A stretch of DNA of 9,302 bases, from the NCBI GenBank assembly GCA_033763635.1, contig JANRKG010000022.1, positions 1 to 9,302 on the forward strand. Direction: 5' to 3'. Of this stretch, positions 1 to 7,015 are shown piece after piece. How positions within the stretch are numbered: the stretch's first letter is position 1; every line of letters starts with the position of its first letter. The translations under genes were made by a program, and so were the position numbers. This stretch comes from JANRKG01 sp033763635. Lineage in GTDB: Bacteria > Cyanobacteriota > Cyanobacteriia > GCF-001939115. The notes below the pieces were generated by a model. That model was not told the origin of the DNA, searched no databases, and worked only from the letters and a program-made list of their open reading frames with translations.

Positions 1-1035
1 GATATTCCGGCTCCTCCCAGCGCTCGGCTAGTCTCCTATTTGTTTCCTGATATGTTTCAGTTGATTGTGACGGAGCGATCGGGCATTCGCCAAGTCGCGG
101 ATTTGCGGGGAAAACGGGTTGGGGTGCCCCCGAAAGGGGGGGGACAGTACAAGTCCTTCCTGTTTCTAGCAGAACATTATGGCCTGAATTCCCAAGACCC
201 GCTCTATACCGCCATGCCAGATGATTTATTGAATGAAGCCTTTCGCACCAATCGAGTAGATGCCGTTTTCCGTGTGCGAGCACCGGGCAATGACCAGGTG
301 CGGGAATTAGTCGAGAAATACCGGGGGCGACTCGTCGGGATCGAGCAGGGATCTGCGATGAAGCTGAAACAGTCAGCCCTGGACCCAGCCTCGATCCCCA
401 AAGGAGCCTATCAGGGAACCCCCCCGATCCCGGCAACCGATCTCCCGACTGTTGCAGTTCAGCGATTGTTACTGGCGAATCAAACTTTAGAACCAGAGGT
501 TGTCCAAAAAATCACAGCCATCCTCTACGAACGTCGCCAGGATTTGGTAAAAACCATGCCTCTTGCCAGCTACATCACACAGCCGACGATTGGAAGTGGC
601 ACAGGCTTGCCCATTCATCCGGGTGCCCAGACATTTTACGATCGTGATAAACCTCCCTTTTACCAGGAAAATGCTGACTTCCTGGGGTTGATTCTGTCCC
701 TCTCATTACTCACCTGGTCTAGCCTCTCCTGGCTCAAGTCCCGCTTTCTTCAAGGCCAGAAGGATGAAGCAGATGAGTACATTGAACGGGTGGTGTACTT
801 GATGAATGCCGAAAAAAACCCCGAAACCCGACGAGAACTGCGGATGGTTCTCAGCGATGCAGTACAGGCACTTGTAGACGAGAAAATCTCCCTGGATTCG
901 TTCCAGTCGTTTCGGGTCGTCTGGCAAATTGCGATGGATGAGATTCGGGATCAGGAATCGAATCCAAATGTCTCAGCCCCTGTTGCGGGAGGGCTACATT
1001 CTCCTATTCAAAAACAAGGACCAAACCGAACTTGA
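1..1035 (+). CDS. TAXI-family solute-binding protein with C-terminal membrane anchor (5' partial)
   Basis: The frame is open from base 1, so the true start lies left of the window; 344 residues are visible. The N-terminal part looks like the second half of a TAXI (TRAP-transporter-associated) periplasmic binding protein. It has a V/L-rich strand followed by 'IRQVADLRGKRVGVPPKGGG', the typical TAXI phrase in which substrate-binding proteins describe the DLRGKRV loop. A later PIHPGAQTFYD segment is typical of cyanobacterial members. Visible residues about 227-245 form one hydrophobic helix (from FLGLILSLSLL), followed by basic residues (LKSR) and a soluble tail of about 95 residues, rich in charged residues and predicted helical. 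The binding domain is therefore probably periplasmic and tethered, with the tail in the cytoplasm. Classical TAXI receptors are free or lipid-anchored and pair with a TRAP permease; none is encoded here. The gene stops at TGA and converges on ndhD. Family assignment is good; substrate and partner are unknown. Confidence 0.8.
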   Translation, partial: DIPAPPSARLVSYLFPDMFQLIVTERSGIRQVADLRGKRVGVPPKGGGQYKSFLFLAEHYGLNSQDPLYTAMPDDLLNEAFRTNRVDAVFRVRAPGNDQVRELVEKYRGRLVGIEQGSAMKLKQSALDPASIPKGAYQGTPPIPATDLPTVAVQRLLLANQTLEPEVVQKITAILYERRQDLVKTMPLASYITQPTIGSGTGLPIHPGAQTFYDRDKPPFYQENADFLGLILSLSLLTWSSLSWLKSRFLQGQKDEADEYIERVVYLMNAEKNPETRRELRMVLSDAVQALVDEKISLDSFQSFRVVWQIAMDEIRDQESNPNVSAPVAGGLHSPIQKQGPNRT

Positions 1036-1048
1036 GAAAGCAGAAGGC

Positions 1049-1079
1049 AAAAAAGAGAGGCGCGAAATTCCGCACCTCT
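1049..1079 (-). terminator. Rho-independent-type terminator for ndhD
   Basis: Read on the minus strand, 1079-1071 and 1064-1056 pair as a 9-bp GC-rich stem (AGAGGTGCG with CGCGCCTCT, one G-U pair) around a 6-nt loop. Two bases later comes a run of six T (1054-1049). On the plus strand the same stem has a C-A mismatch and no T tract follows. The signal therefore suits ndhD, whose stop lies about 40 bp upstream, rather than the convergent TAXI gene. Confidence 0.6.
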
Positions 1080-1117
1080 ACAGGGGTTGCCCGATAACCA
1101 GATTTTTATGAACTAGA

Positions 1118-2743
1118 CTACCGGGCGATCGTTCCTTCCAGGATTCCTAACATCGGAGCTGACTGGGAGCGACCGATCCGAGGGGCAGGAATTGCCTGGG
1201 AAATCAACTCTATTGGGGATTGTTGGGCCACTAGAGGAAGGGAGTTGCGGGCTTCAGCAGCAATTGCGACTGTCTTCACATCGTACAGTTGGGTCGTGAG
1301 CTTGGGATATAACCCAATTCCGACGATCGGTAGCAGGAGGCAAGCGGTGATAAAGACCTCACGGGGTTTCGCATCCCGTAAAACGGTGTGGGAAACTAAT
1401 TCTGAATTTTCAGGACCATAGAAGACCTCCCGCAGCATCGAGAGCAGGTAAATCGGGGTCAGAATCAAGCCAACCGCAGAGAGGAGCGTGATGACCACTT
1501 TGAACCCTGAACTGTAGGCATCACTGGTGGTCAACCCCAGGAAGACACTCAACTCACCCACAAATCCACTCATGCCCGGAAGGGCCAGGGAAGCCATCGA
1601 ACCTGCGGTAAAGAGGGCAAAGACGATCGGCATCTTCTTGCCAATTCCTCCCATGTCTGCCATTGCCAGGGTATGGGTTCGTTCGTAGGTCACTCCCGAC
1701 AGGAAGAAGAGGGCGGCTGCAATCAAACCGTGCGAAATCATTTGCAGCATTGCTCCACTCATTCCCAGGTCGGTAAAGGAAGCGATTCCAATCAACACAA
1801 AACCCATGTGAGAGATCGAAGAGTAGGCCATCCGGCGCTTCAGGTTGCCCTGAGCAAAGGCATTGAGGGCCGCATAGACGATGTTGACGACACCGAGAAT
1901 GACGAGGATGGGGGCAAAGTAAACGTGAGCATCGGACAACATCCCAACATTCATGCGAATCAGGGCATAGCCTCCCATCTTCAGCATGACCCCCGCTAGC
2001 AACATGGAAACCGGAGCAGGAGCTTCACTGTGGGCATCGGGTAGCCAGGTGTGGAGCGGAAAAACAGGCAGCTTGACTCCATAAGCGATGAGGAGTGCAG
2101 CATAAATCACTAATTGGAAAGGCAGAGAATAGTCCTTCTGGGCCAGGGCTGCCATGTCAAAGGTGAAGGTATCCCCGTAGAAAGCCATTGCAAAGGCGGC
2201 AATCAGAATGAAGATGGAGCCAACAGCGGTGTACAGGATGAACTTGGTCGCTGCATAAAGCCGCTTCTGACCTCCCCAAATTGAGATCAGCAGGTAGACC
2301 GGAACCAACTCCAGTTCCCACATCAGGAAGAACATCAGAAAATCCTGAGCGACGAACACCCCAATCTGGGCGGTATACATCACGAGCATCAGGAAGTAAA
2401 ACAGGCGTGGCTTGTTCTGAATCGGCCAGGATGCAAAGATTGCCAGGGTTGTCACAAGACCCGTCAGGGCGACCAGGGGCATCGAAAGACCGTCGATCGC
2501 AACCGACCAGTGCAACGAAATCTGTGGAATCCAGGCGTAGGTTTCAACAAACTGGAAATTGGCATCGGAAATGACGTAATGATTCCAGAAGGCATATACC
2601 ATCAATGCCAGATCAATGATCCCCACACTAAGCGCGTACCAGCGAACCGTTTTCCCTCCCTTATCGGGAATCAGAGGAATGGGAAGCGCCGCCACCAGAG
2701 GCAGCAGCGTGATCAGGGTTAACCAAGGAAATTGCGTACTCAT
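1118..2743 (-). CDS. ndhD: NAD(P)H-quinone oxidoreductase subunit 4 (NdhD, NdhD1-like)
   Basis: Encodes a 541-residue, strongly hydrophobic antiporter-like subunit of the membrane arm of cyanobacterial NDH-1. It couples electron transfer to plastoquinone with proton pumping in the thylakoid membrane. The start PWLTLITLLPLVAALPIPLIPDK, the block WELELVPVYLL and the segment PVFPLHTWLPDAHSEAP identify the ND4/NuoM/NdhD family. Residues known to matter for proton translocation in NuoM are all present: Glu143 (helix 5), Lys224, Lys255, His312 and Glu397. Overall the sequence recalls NdhD1/NdhD2 of the respiratory NDH-1L complex more than the NdhD3/D4 CO2-uptake forms; this subtype call is from memory. 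I chose the ATG at 2743 rather than an in-frame TTG at 2749 because MSTQFPWL aligns with family N-termini. No strong ribosome-binding site is visible. The C-terminal tail after the last helix (about 45 residues, proline-rich) seems somewhat longer than usual. ndhF, often adjacent, is not next to it. The stop is TAG. Confidence 0.96.
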   Translation of the reverse strand: MSTQFPWLTLITLLPLVAALPIPLIPDKGGKTVRWYALSVGIIDLALMVYAFWNHYVISDANFQFVETYAWIPQISLHWSVAIDGLSMPLVALTGLVTTLAIFASWPIQNKPRLFYFLMLVMYTAQIGVFVAQDFLMFFLMWELELVPVYLLISIWGGQKRLYAATKFILYTAVGSIFILIAAFAMAFYGDTFTFDMAALAQKDYSLPFQLVIYAALLIAYGVKLPVFPLHTWLPDAHSEAPAPVSMLLAGVMLKMGGYALIRMNVGMLSDAHVYFAPILVILGVVNIVYAALNAFAQGNLKRRMAYSSISHMGFVLIGIASFTDLGMSGAMLQMISHGLIAAALFFLSGVTYERTHTLAMADMGGIGKKMPIVFALFTAGSMASLALPGMSGFVGELSVFLGLTTSDAYSSGFKVVITLLSAVGLILTPIYLLSMLREVFYGPENSELVSHTVLRDAKPREVFITACLLLPIVGIGLYPKLTTQLYDVKTVAIAAEARNSLPLVAQQSPIELISQAIPAPRIGRSQSAPMLGILEGTIAR

Positions 2744-3034
2744 TGTCAAAACCTGTTATCAGAGCCTACACGAGAATCTTCACCAGAGGCGTGAAAGGGG
2801 CTGAGACAATCCGTCGCGATATCTGAGTAGGAGGTCTACCGATTGAAGGGAGGTCAGACCGGAGGGGCTAGGCGCTCTCGAATCGATAATCGAATCGGGG
2901 GAGGAGCTTATTCGACTAGCGGAGGCTACGGGGAGTAAGCAGATCCCTCAACTCCTGCCAAATGTGCTTGACAGATTGAGTCAACGGAATTAAGGGTTGG
3001 GTCTTAACCTTGCTGAGGATATATACCCATTCAC

Positions 3035-3064
3035 ATAATATTGCAAATTATTAACTTATGTAAA
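3035..3064 (-). promoter_or_regulatory. Candidate sigma70-type promoter for ndhD
   Basis: On the minus strand TTTACA (3064-3059, five of six matches to the -35 consensus) and TATTAT (3040-3035, five of six to the -10 consensus) are separated by 18 bp in an AT-rich stretch. Transcription would start near 3028 and run toward ndhD through a leader of about 285 nt. This is a motif match only. AT-rich DNA yields such matches by chance, and read-through from the chemotaxis operon could also supply ndhD. Confidence 0.35.
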
Positions 3065-3181
3065 GCAATTGGGTGGAGGAAACAGCTTTTCAGTGAATAA
3101 AATTCTTGCCAGGTCTAAAAAAGAGCGAGTTTAAAGTTTCTGCAAATTTTGTATTTGTGGTGAATACTCACTTTTTGACCC

Positions 3182-3242
3182 AGAAGGCAGAGGGGAGATA
3201 CTCACGACACAATTGGTTTAGCTCGTTAAACCTCTGCTTTTT
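3182..3242 (+). terminator. Terminator-like inverted repeat reading on the plus strand
   Basis: Bases 3182-3193 can pair with 3231-3242: seven perfect pairs (GCAGAGG with CCTCTGC) extended by A-U and G-U pairs into the T run 3238-3242. Inside the 37-nt loop is a smaller alternative hairpin, GGTTTA (3215-3220) with TAAACC (3227-3232), which also lies just before the T run. The G-U pairs and the T tract favour folding of a plus-strand transcript. No plus-strand gene ends here, so it either terminates an unannotated small RNA or antisense transcript, or acts weakly in both directions at the end of the cheW operon. Confidence 0.3.
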
Positions 3243-3247
3243 GCCTC

Positions 3248-3745
3248 TTATGACAAGAAGCGATCGAGAGCGATCAGGAAAATGGTTTCCTCTTCTGCCG
3301 TTTCAAACATCTGCTGTACAAACAACGGGATGTTCTGCCCAGGATGGGATTGGGTTACTGGCTCGATTTTGGAGAGGGGAATTCGTCGCACTCCAGGCTG
3401 GCGAGTAATGGGCAACCCTGATAACGTTTGGTTCGGTCCCTCCAGCACCAGCAGATATTGCTGGGAATCCCGCAGTTCCCACTTTTGTAAAAAGGTTTGG
3501 GTATTGACAGTCCGCGATCGTTTGCCGAATAGCTGTTGTTCCCCATCCAGCACCCGGATCGTCTGGTCTTGATAGCGTGTTAAGCGGATTTGGGGGTGAT
3601 CAGGATCAGGAAAGACCTCTCCCAGGGGCACCACCCGCTGCACTGATTCGATCGCCAGGGCAAAGGAAGTGCCTCGGATTTGAAATGTGAGAAATTGACG
3701 AGTGGGTTCTAGTTGTTGTTTTGCACGGCGCGATCGAAGGGGCAT
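3248..3745 (-). CDS. cheW: CheW-type coupling protein (PixI/PilI-like)
   Basis: A 165-residue single-domain CheW protein. After a basic N-terminus, residues about 17-163 form the CheW fold. QFLTFQIRGTSFALAIESVQRVV is the first strand pair and QTIRVLDGEQQLFG corresponds to the family's 'IPVIDL..LLG' segment. QYLLVLEGPNQTLSGLPITR matches the 'VV..G...GLLVD.V' segment and TIFLIALDRFLS is the terminal strand. CheW links receptor signalling tips to the P5 domain of CheA in the cytoplasmic array. It is the last gene of the minus-strand chemosensory cluster, 115 bp after the CheA receiver. The ATG at 3745 is the only reasonable start: an in-frame TAA lies nine codons upstream with no other start between, and no clear Shine-Dalgarno sequence is visible. 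The 115-bp gap contains a short GC hairpin, CCCCT (3816-3820) with AGGGG (3824-3828), which may limit translation or mRNA decay. Which paralogous Che system it serves is inferred from position only. Confidence 0.88.
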   Translation of the reverse strand: MPLRSRRAKQQLEPTRQFLTFQIRGTSFALAIESVQRVVPLGEVFPDPDHPQIRLTRYQDQTIRVLDGEQQLFGKRSRTVNTQTFLQKWELRDSQQYLLVLEGPNQTLSGLPITRQPGVRRIPLSKIEPVTQSHPGQNIPLFVQQMFETAEEETIFLIALDRFLS

Positions 3746-3860
3746 AGAGAATCGAAGATAGACGGTGGCTTAGGGGTGCATGTAGGATACTTTGCGAAAG
3801 CGGAACTCACTCCTGCCCCTCCCAGGGGGGATTACAGAGGATTTGGATATGCAGTAGCCC

Positions 3861-4532
3861 TTAAATTCCATTGGAATGGGAGACCTGGGATCGCAAAGTT
3901 TGCAGTAAATCCTGTTCCTGATAAGGTTTGGAGAAATAGGCAGAGGCTCCTAAATTCATCGCGAGATCTCGGTGTTTTTGTCCACTACGAGATGTAATCA
4001 TCGAAACCGGAATATGCTTCAGGCGAGGTTCTGCTTTGAGCCGTTCCAAAAATCCATAGCCATCCAGACGGGGCATTTCCACATCACAGGTAATTGCTTG
4101 CACCTTCAAGCCCCCCAGCAGCTTGTCTAGTGCCTCCTGTCCATCCTTCGCCTGTTCAACCCGATACCCTGCCTTCTCCAGCGTCAACGCCAAAAACCGC
4201 CGCACTACCACCGAATCATCAATCACTAACACCGTAGGAATTTGTTGAGAGGGTTCGGTGAATTTGGGGGAAACACTTGCTGGAGCAAGGGCAGGTTTCG
4301 CAGTCGATCGCCCCTGGGTATTCTCCGTTTCCTGGGCGGCTCGAATCCGTTGCAACAGCATTGCCCCATCTACCAGGGGCACCACCCGACCATTTCCCAA
4401 GATGGTACATCCGGCAAATCCCCTTGGTAGCGGGATCATTCCCTCCACCTGCCGCACCGTGACCTCCTGTTCCCCCCAACCCCGATCGACCTGAACTCCG
4501 GCAAAATGGTTGGACTCTTCGATCACCAGCAC
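3861..4532 (-). CDS. C-terminal part of hybrid CheA: second half of CheW-like domain plus receiver
   Basis: This frame is the direct in-phase continuation of the upstream CheA gene beyond the TAG at 4560-4562. The first in-frame possible start is a GTG at 4532 with no good ribosome-binding site, so independent translation is doubtful. From that GTG, residues 1-63 are the second half of a CheA P5/CheW-like domain (FAGVQVDR, then GCTILGNGRVVPLVDGAMLL). Residues 64-97 are a linker. Residues 98-217 are a receiver domain: Asp105-Asp106 acidic pair, phospho-acceptor Asp150 in CDVEMPRLDGY, Thr180 and Lys202. All catalytic residues of a working receiver are therefore present. In the full-length reading the acceptor would be residue 969 of 1042. 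Annotated alone it would be called a response regulator, but the split P5 fold argues that it belongs to the kinase. It is either the relic of an inactivated hybrid CheA, a separately expressed fragment, or the tail of a protein whose TAG is a sequence error or is read through. Confidence 0.8.
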   Translation of the reverse strand: MLVIEESNHFAGVQVDRGWGEQEVTVRQVEGMIPLPRGFAGCTILGNGRVVPLVDGAMLLQRIRAAQETENTQGRSTAKPALAPASVSPKFTEPSQQIPTVLVIDDSVVVRRFLALTLEKAGYRVEQAKDGQEALDKLLGGLKVQAITCDVEMPRLDGYGFLERLKAEPRLKHIPVSMITSRSGQKHRDLAMNLGASAYFSKPYQEQDLLQTLRSQVSHSNGI

Positions 4533-4559
4533 AAACGGAGTGGCGATCGTCGGCGTTCC

Positions 4560-4562
4560 CTA
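4560..4562 (-). other. In-frame TAG stop splitting the hybrid CheA
   Basis: The minus-strand codons read ...GCG GTG GAA ATG TAG GGA ACG CCG... The frame stays open on both sides, from 6989 down to the TAA at 3861-3863. Both sides are parts of one CheA-receiver architecture: P5 begins before the TAG and ends after it. ndhD in this same window ends with TAG, so the codon appears to be an ordinary stop in this genome. A single substitution (for example CAG to TAG) would explain it. Confidence 0.85.
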
Positions 4563-6989
4563 CATTTCCACCGCCCGAAAGAGTCCCTGAAAGGCGAGCC
4601 ATTGCCGCAAATTGAGGAGGGGTAGCCTTTCATCCTCTAGTTGCAACCAGGGTTGTCCTTCCTCAATCACAAGTTGGTGGACGGTTGGCAGTAACACTTC
4701 TTCGATCGCATCTTTGGGAAATGCAAGGAGCATCCCACCACTTTCTACTAAAAGTACGCGAATGACAGACAGGGTAAGGGGAACGCTGAGGGTAAACGCA
4801 GTCCCCTGGCCGGGTTGAGTGTCAATGCGAATATCCCCCCGAACTCGCTTCAGGTTCGCCCGCACCACGTCCATCCCCACCCCCCGTCCCGATAGTTCCG
4901 TCACCTGTTCCACCGTGCTAAAGCCCGGTTCGAAGATCAGGTTTAAAAGTTCCTGCTCAGTGGCGGTTTCAAGTTGGGCCGAATCAAATCCTTTTCGCAG
5001 GGCACTGGCTTTGATCTTTTCCACATTGATGCCCCGACCATCATCCCGCAAGATCACGATCGTTTGATTTCCTCGGTGGGCCGCCCGGATTTCGATCGTC
5101 CCCTGCTCTGGCTTCTGGGCCGCTTTGCGAACATCCGGCGACTCAATACCGTGATCAAAGCAGTTACGAAGCAGGTGCATCAGGGGATCGCTCAGGGCTT
5201 CTAACACTTTGCGATCGACCAGGGTATTCCCCCCGTAAATCTTCAGTTCCACCCGTTTCCCATACTGCACCGCCATCTCTCGCAGGGCGCGGGGAAAGCG
5301 ATTCAGAATATCTGAGAGGGGGCGCATGCGGGCCTGGGTCAGGCGGACCTGCATCTCTTTCGCAGTGCGGTTGAGGTGATGGTTGGCCCGACCCGCATCT
5401 TCCAACGTGAGTTGCAAGTCACTGGTCACTTCCTGCACCTGCACGATCGTCTCCATGACTTCCTGAGACAACAAATTCAGGTCGCTGTAACGATCCAATT
5501 CCAACGCATCAAATTGATAGATGAGACTGGGAACTGTAGGGGCTGATCCCTTTTCTGTGATCGACGGAGATGGAATGAGGGGCTGGATGAATCGTGCCCC
5601 ATTCGCCATGACCTGGGGCGTTGATCGCTCCGACTGAACTGTGATCCGGTCATATTCTGTTCGCAGACGGGTATTCGCCTGCTCCAGGGTTCGCACACGC
5701 TGAGCCAGGGCACCCATCAACTGCTGCAAGCGACCCAGATGGAGGCTTAGACCATTACGTTCGATCGTTAACTCTCCAAACAGGTCATTCAACTGGTCAA
5801 GTTGACGGACTGCAACCCGCACGGTGCTTTCTCGAAAATCTTGAGACTCAGAAGAAGCGGCGGTTTTCCGGGGCGGGAGAAAGTCAGGAGGGGGCGGTTG
5901 GGGGGTTGGGGCAGGAGATTGGGGATTCGGGGGGAGGGGTTCGGGGGTCTCACGGAGGGATAACTGGGGATTGGGAATCGTGAGGGTGTCCAGATGATCG
6001 ATGAGCGTGTCCAGATCGTCATCATCGTCGGCGAGTAAATCTAAGGGATCTAGCCCGAATTCATCCTCGTGCAGTAAATCCCGCAGATCGAAAGAATCTT
6101 CTGTTTCTGGCAGAGAATGGCCCGTTAATTGCAGGATCATCTCCTCCAAATCATCGGTTGGAGAAGTCAGAGCGGAAGGGCCAGTCCAGGTGTCACCCAG
6201 GGAAAAAACAGTGAGATCAGGGGGGGATTCTGGCAGGACGAGACGATCGGGAAGGCAATGGAGTTGGCCCGCCAGGACGAGAGATTGGCACTCTCGCCAG
6301 GAATGAAGCGCCTGCCGAGCAATGGTTTCTGCTTGATCGGGAGTGCGTTGCAACTGGTGGGCAATGTCGGCACAGAGGGCGACAAATCCCTGGAGTTGCA
6401 ACATTTCCCCCAGTCCGCCCAACTCTTGAGCCAGAATCAGCGATTCCTCCAATAAGCAGGGTTGTCCCGGAGTTGCCAAAATGCTTTCCAGGCGTTGCAA
6501 CCCACCGTCTACCCCACTTTCAAACAACAGGGCCACCATGTCCTGTCCCGTTTCTTCCATCAGCAGGGCTGCATCGTCCTCCGCCTGGGGATCGCCTAAT
6601 CGCTCATGGATGCGATCGAACACCAATCCCACGCCTCGGCCCAACCATGCCCCATCCGGTTCCTGCCCTTTGCGATACAAGGCGACCACCTGGTTCATGC
6701 CATCTACCGCATTAAGGAGGAGGCTTTCCAGGTCCGTATCCATCAGACTGCTGGTGTATCGGACCTTGATCACCTTACAGAAGTCTTCAAACCGATGGGC
6801 AAGCTGACTCAGAGCGGCATAGCCCATCATCGCCGCCCCTCCCTTAATGGAGTGGGCGGCCCGCAACATTGCATTCAGTTGTTCAGGTTCCTTCAGATTT
6901 GCCACGTTCAGAAACACAGTCTCGATCGTCCCCAGATACTCCTGGGCTTCTTCGAGAAACTGCAACCGAATTTCCTGTTCCTTATCCAT
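4560..6989 (-). CDS. cheA: Hybrid chemotaxis histidine kinase CheA, N-terminal 809 residues (ends inside P5)
   Basis: A CheA-type kinase that would take signals from the receptor via CheW and transfer phosphate to receivers. Residues 1-110 are the Hpt (P1) domain with His46 in AAHSIKGGAAMMG. Residues 140-240 look like a second, degenerate Hpt: LAQELGGLGEMLQL sits where an AHSLKG motif would be and has no histidine. Residues 255-385 are a linker with an acidic patch (ADDDDDLDTLID) and a proline/glutamine-rich stretch (339-373). Residues 388-570 are the dimerisation helices (P3). Residues 575-740 are the HATPase: N box HLLRNCFDHGIE (605-616), G1 RDDGRGIN (648-655), F box IFEPGFST (685-692), G2 GRGVGMDVV and G3 GQGTAF. 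Residues 741-809 begin the CheW-like P5, which a TAG cuts off. All kinase motifs are intact, so phosphorylation ability could survive, but coupling through P5 is probably lost unless the stop is bypassed. The ATG lies 27 bp after the receptor stop, indicating co-transcription. The architecture resembles PixL/PilL-type kinases. Confidence 0.93.
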   Translation of the reverse strand: MDKEQEIRLQFLEEAQEYLGTIETVFLNVANLKEPEQLNAMLRAAHSIKGGAAMMGYAALSQLAHRFEDFCKVIKVRYTSSLMDTDLESLLLNAVDGMNQVVALYRKGQEPDGAWLGRGVGLVFDRIHERLGDPQAEDDAALLMEETGQDMVALLFESGVDGGLQRLESILATPGQPCLLEESLILAQELGGLGEMLQLQGFVALCADIAHQLQRTPDQAETIARQALHSWRECQSLVLAGQLHCLPDRLVLPESPPDLTVFSLGDTWTGPSALTSPTDDLEEMILQLTGHSLPETEDSFDLRDLLHEDEFGLDPLDLLADDDDDLDTLIDHLDTLTIPNPQLSLRETPEPLPPNPQSPAPTPQPPPPDFLPPRKTAASSESQDFRESTVRVAVRQLDQLNDLFGELTIERNGLSLHLGRLQQLMGALAQRVRTLEQANTRLRTEYDRITVQSERSTPQVMANGARFIQPLIPSPSITEKGSAPTVPSLIYQFDALELDRYSDLNLLSQEVMETIVQVQEVTSDLQLTLEDAGRANHHLNRTAKEMQVRLTQARMRPLSDILNRFPRALREMAVQYGKRVELKIYGGNTLVDRKVLEALSDPLMHLLRNCFDHGIESPDVRKAAQKPEQGTIEIRAAHRGNQTIVILRDDGRGINVEKIKASALRKGFDSAQLETATEQELLNLIFEPGFSTVEQVTELSGRGVGMDVVRANLKRVRGDIRIDTQPGQGTAFTLSVPLTLSVIRVLLVESGGMLLAFPKDAIEEVLLPTVHQLVIEEGQPWLQLEDERLPLLNLRQWLAFQGLFRAVEM
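5890..5947 (+). repeat. G-run cluster (potential G-quadruplex) inside cheA
   Basis: Seven runs of four to six G occur within 58 bases of the plus strand (5890-5894, 5900-5905, 5908-5911, 5921-5924, 5929-5934, 5936-5939, 5943-5947), with loops of 1 to 9 bases. This is enough for several alternative quadruplexes. It is the complement of the proline-rich linker codons of CheA, so the G-rich strand is the template strand and the mRNA is C-rich. The cluster may simply follow from CCC proline codon use. Confidence 0.5.
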
Positions 6990-7015
6990 ATCTCGGCAGG
7001 TGGGGGGCAGAGGAA

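Larger units (their letters stand above)
2744..3247. other. 504-bp intergenic region between cheW and ndhD
   Basis: No convincing gene is present on either strand. The part nearest ndhD (2744-2960) is GC-rich and contains short direct repeats of AATCG around 2880-2898 and a GGTCT/AGACC inverted pair near 2845. The part from about 3010 to 3180 is AT-rich. A candidate ndhD promoter sits at 3035-3064 and would give an mRNA leader of roughly 285 nt. A consensus TTGACA lies on the plus strand at 2968-2973 but has no good -10 box at the right distance. A terminator-like inverted repeat lies at 3182-3242. I recognise no riboswitch or named small RNA. Confidence 0.6.

Noticed and set aside
2968..2996. 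Strong plus-strand promoter at the TTGACA box
   Set aside because: The hexamer at 17-bp spacing is TAAGGG, a poor -10 box; the TTGAC/GTCAA inverted repeat around it is only 5 bp.
3201..3242. Yfr1 small RNA
   Set aside because: The ACTCACGACAC stretch before a hairpin and T run resembles the layout, but it does not match the invariant Yfr1 core as I remember it (ACTCCTCACAC).
3106..3408. Plus-strand 100-codon frame spanning the gap and the 3' end of cheW
   Set aside because: It has a non-ATG start, overlaps cheW in antisense, and shows no recognisable domain or ribosome-binding site.
3713..3997. Plus-strand frame across the cheA-cheW gap
   Set aside because: It overlaps conserved receiver coding sequence in antisense and its product resembles no family I know.
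3861..4532. Independent response regulator gene downstream of cheA
   Set aside because: Its first 63 residues are half of a CheW-like P5 fold that continues the preceding frame, and there is no good start signal; it is better explained as the tail of the hybrid kinase.
3861..4562. Frameshift explanation for the split CheA
   Set aside because: The distance between the codons on both sides is a multiple of three and the translation continues in the same frame through P5, so it is a stop codon rather than an insertion or deletion.
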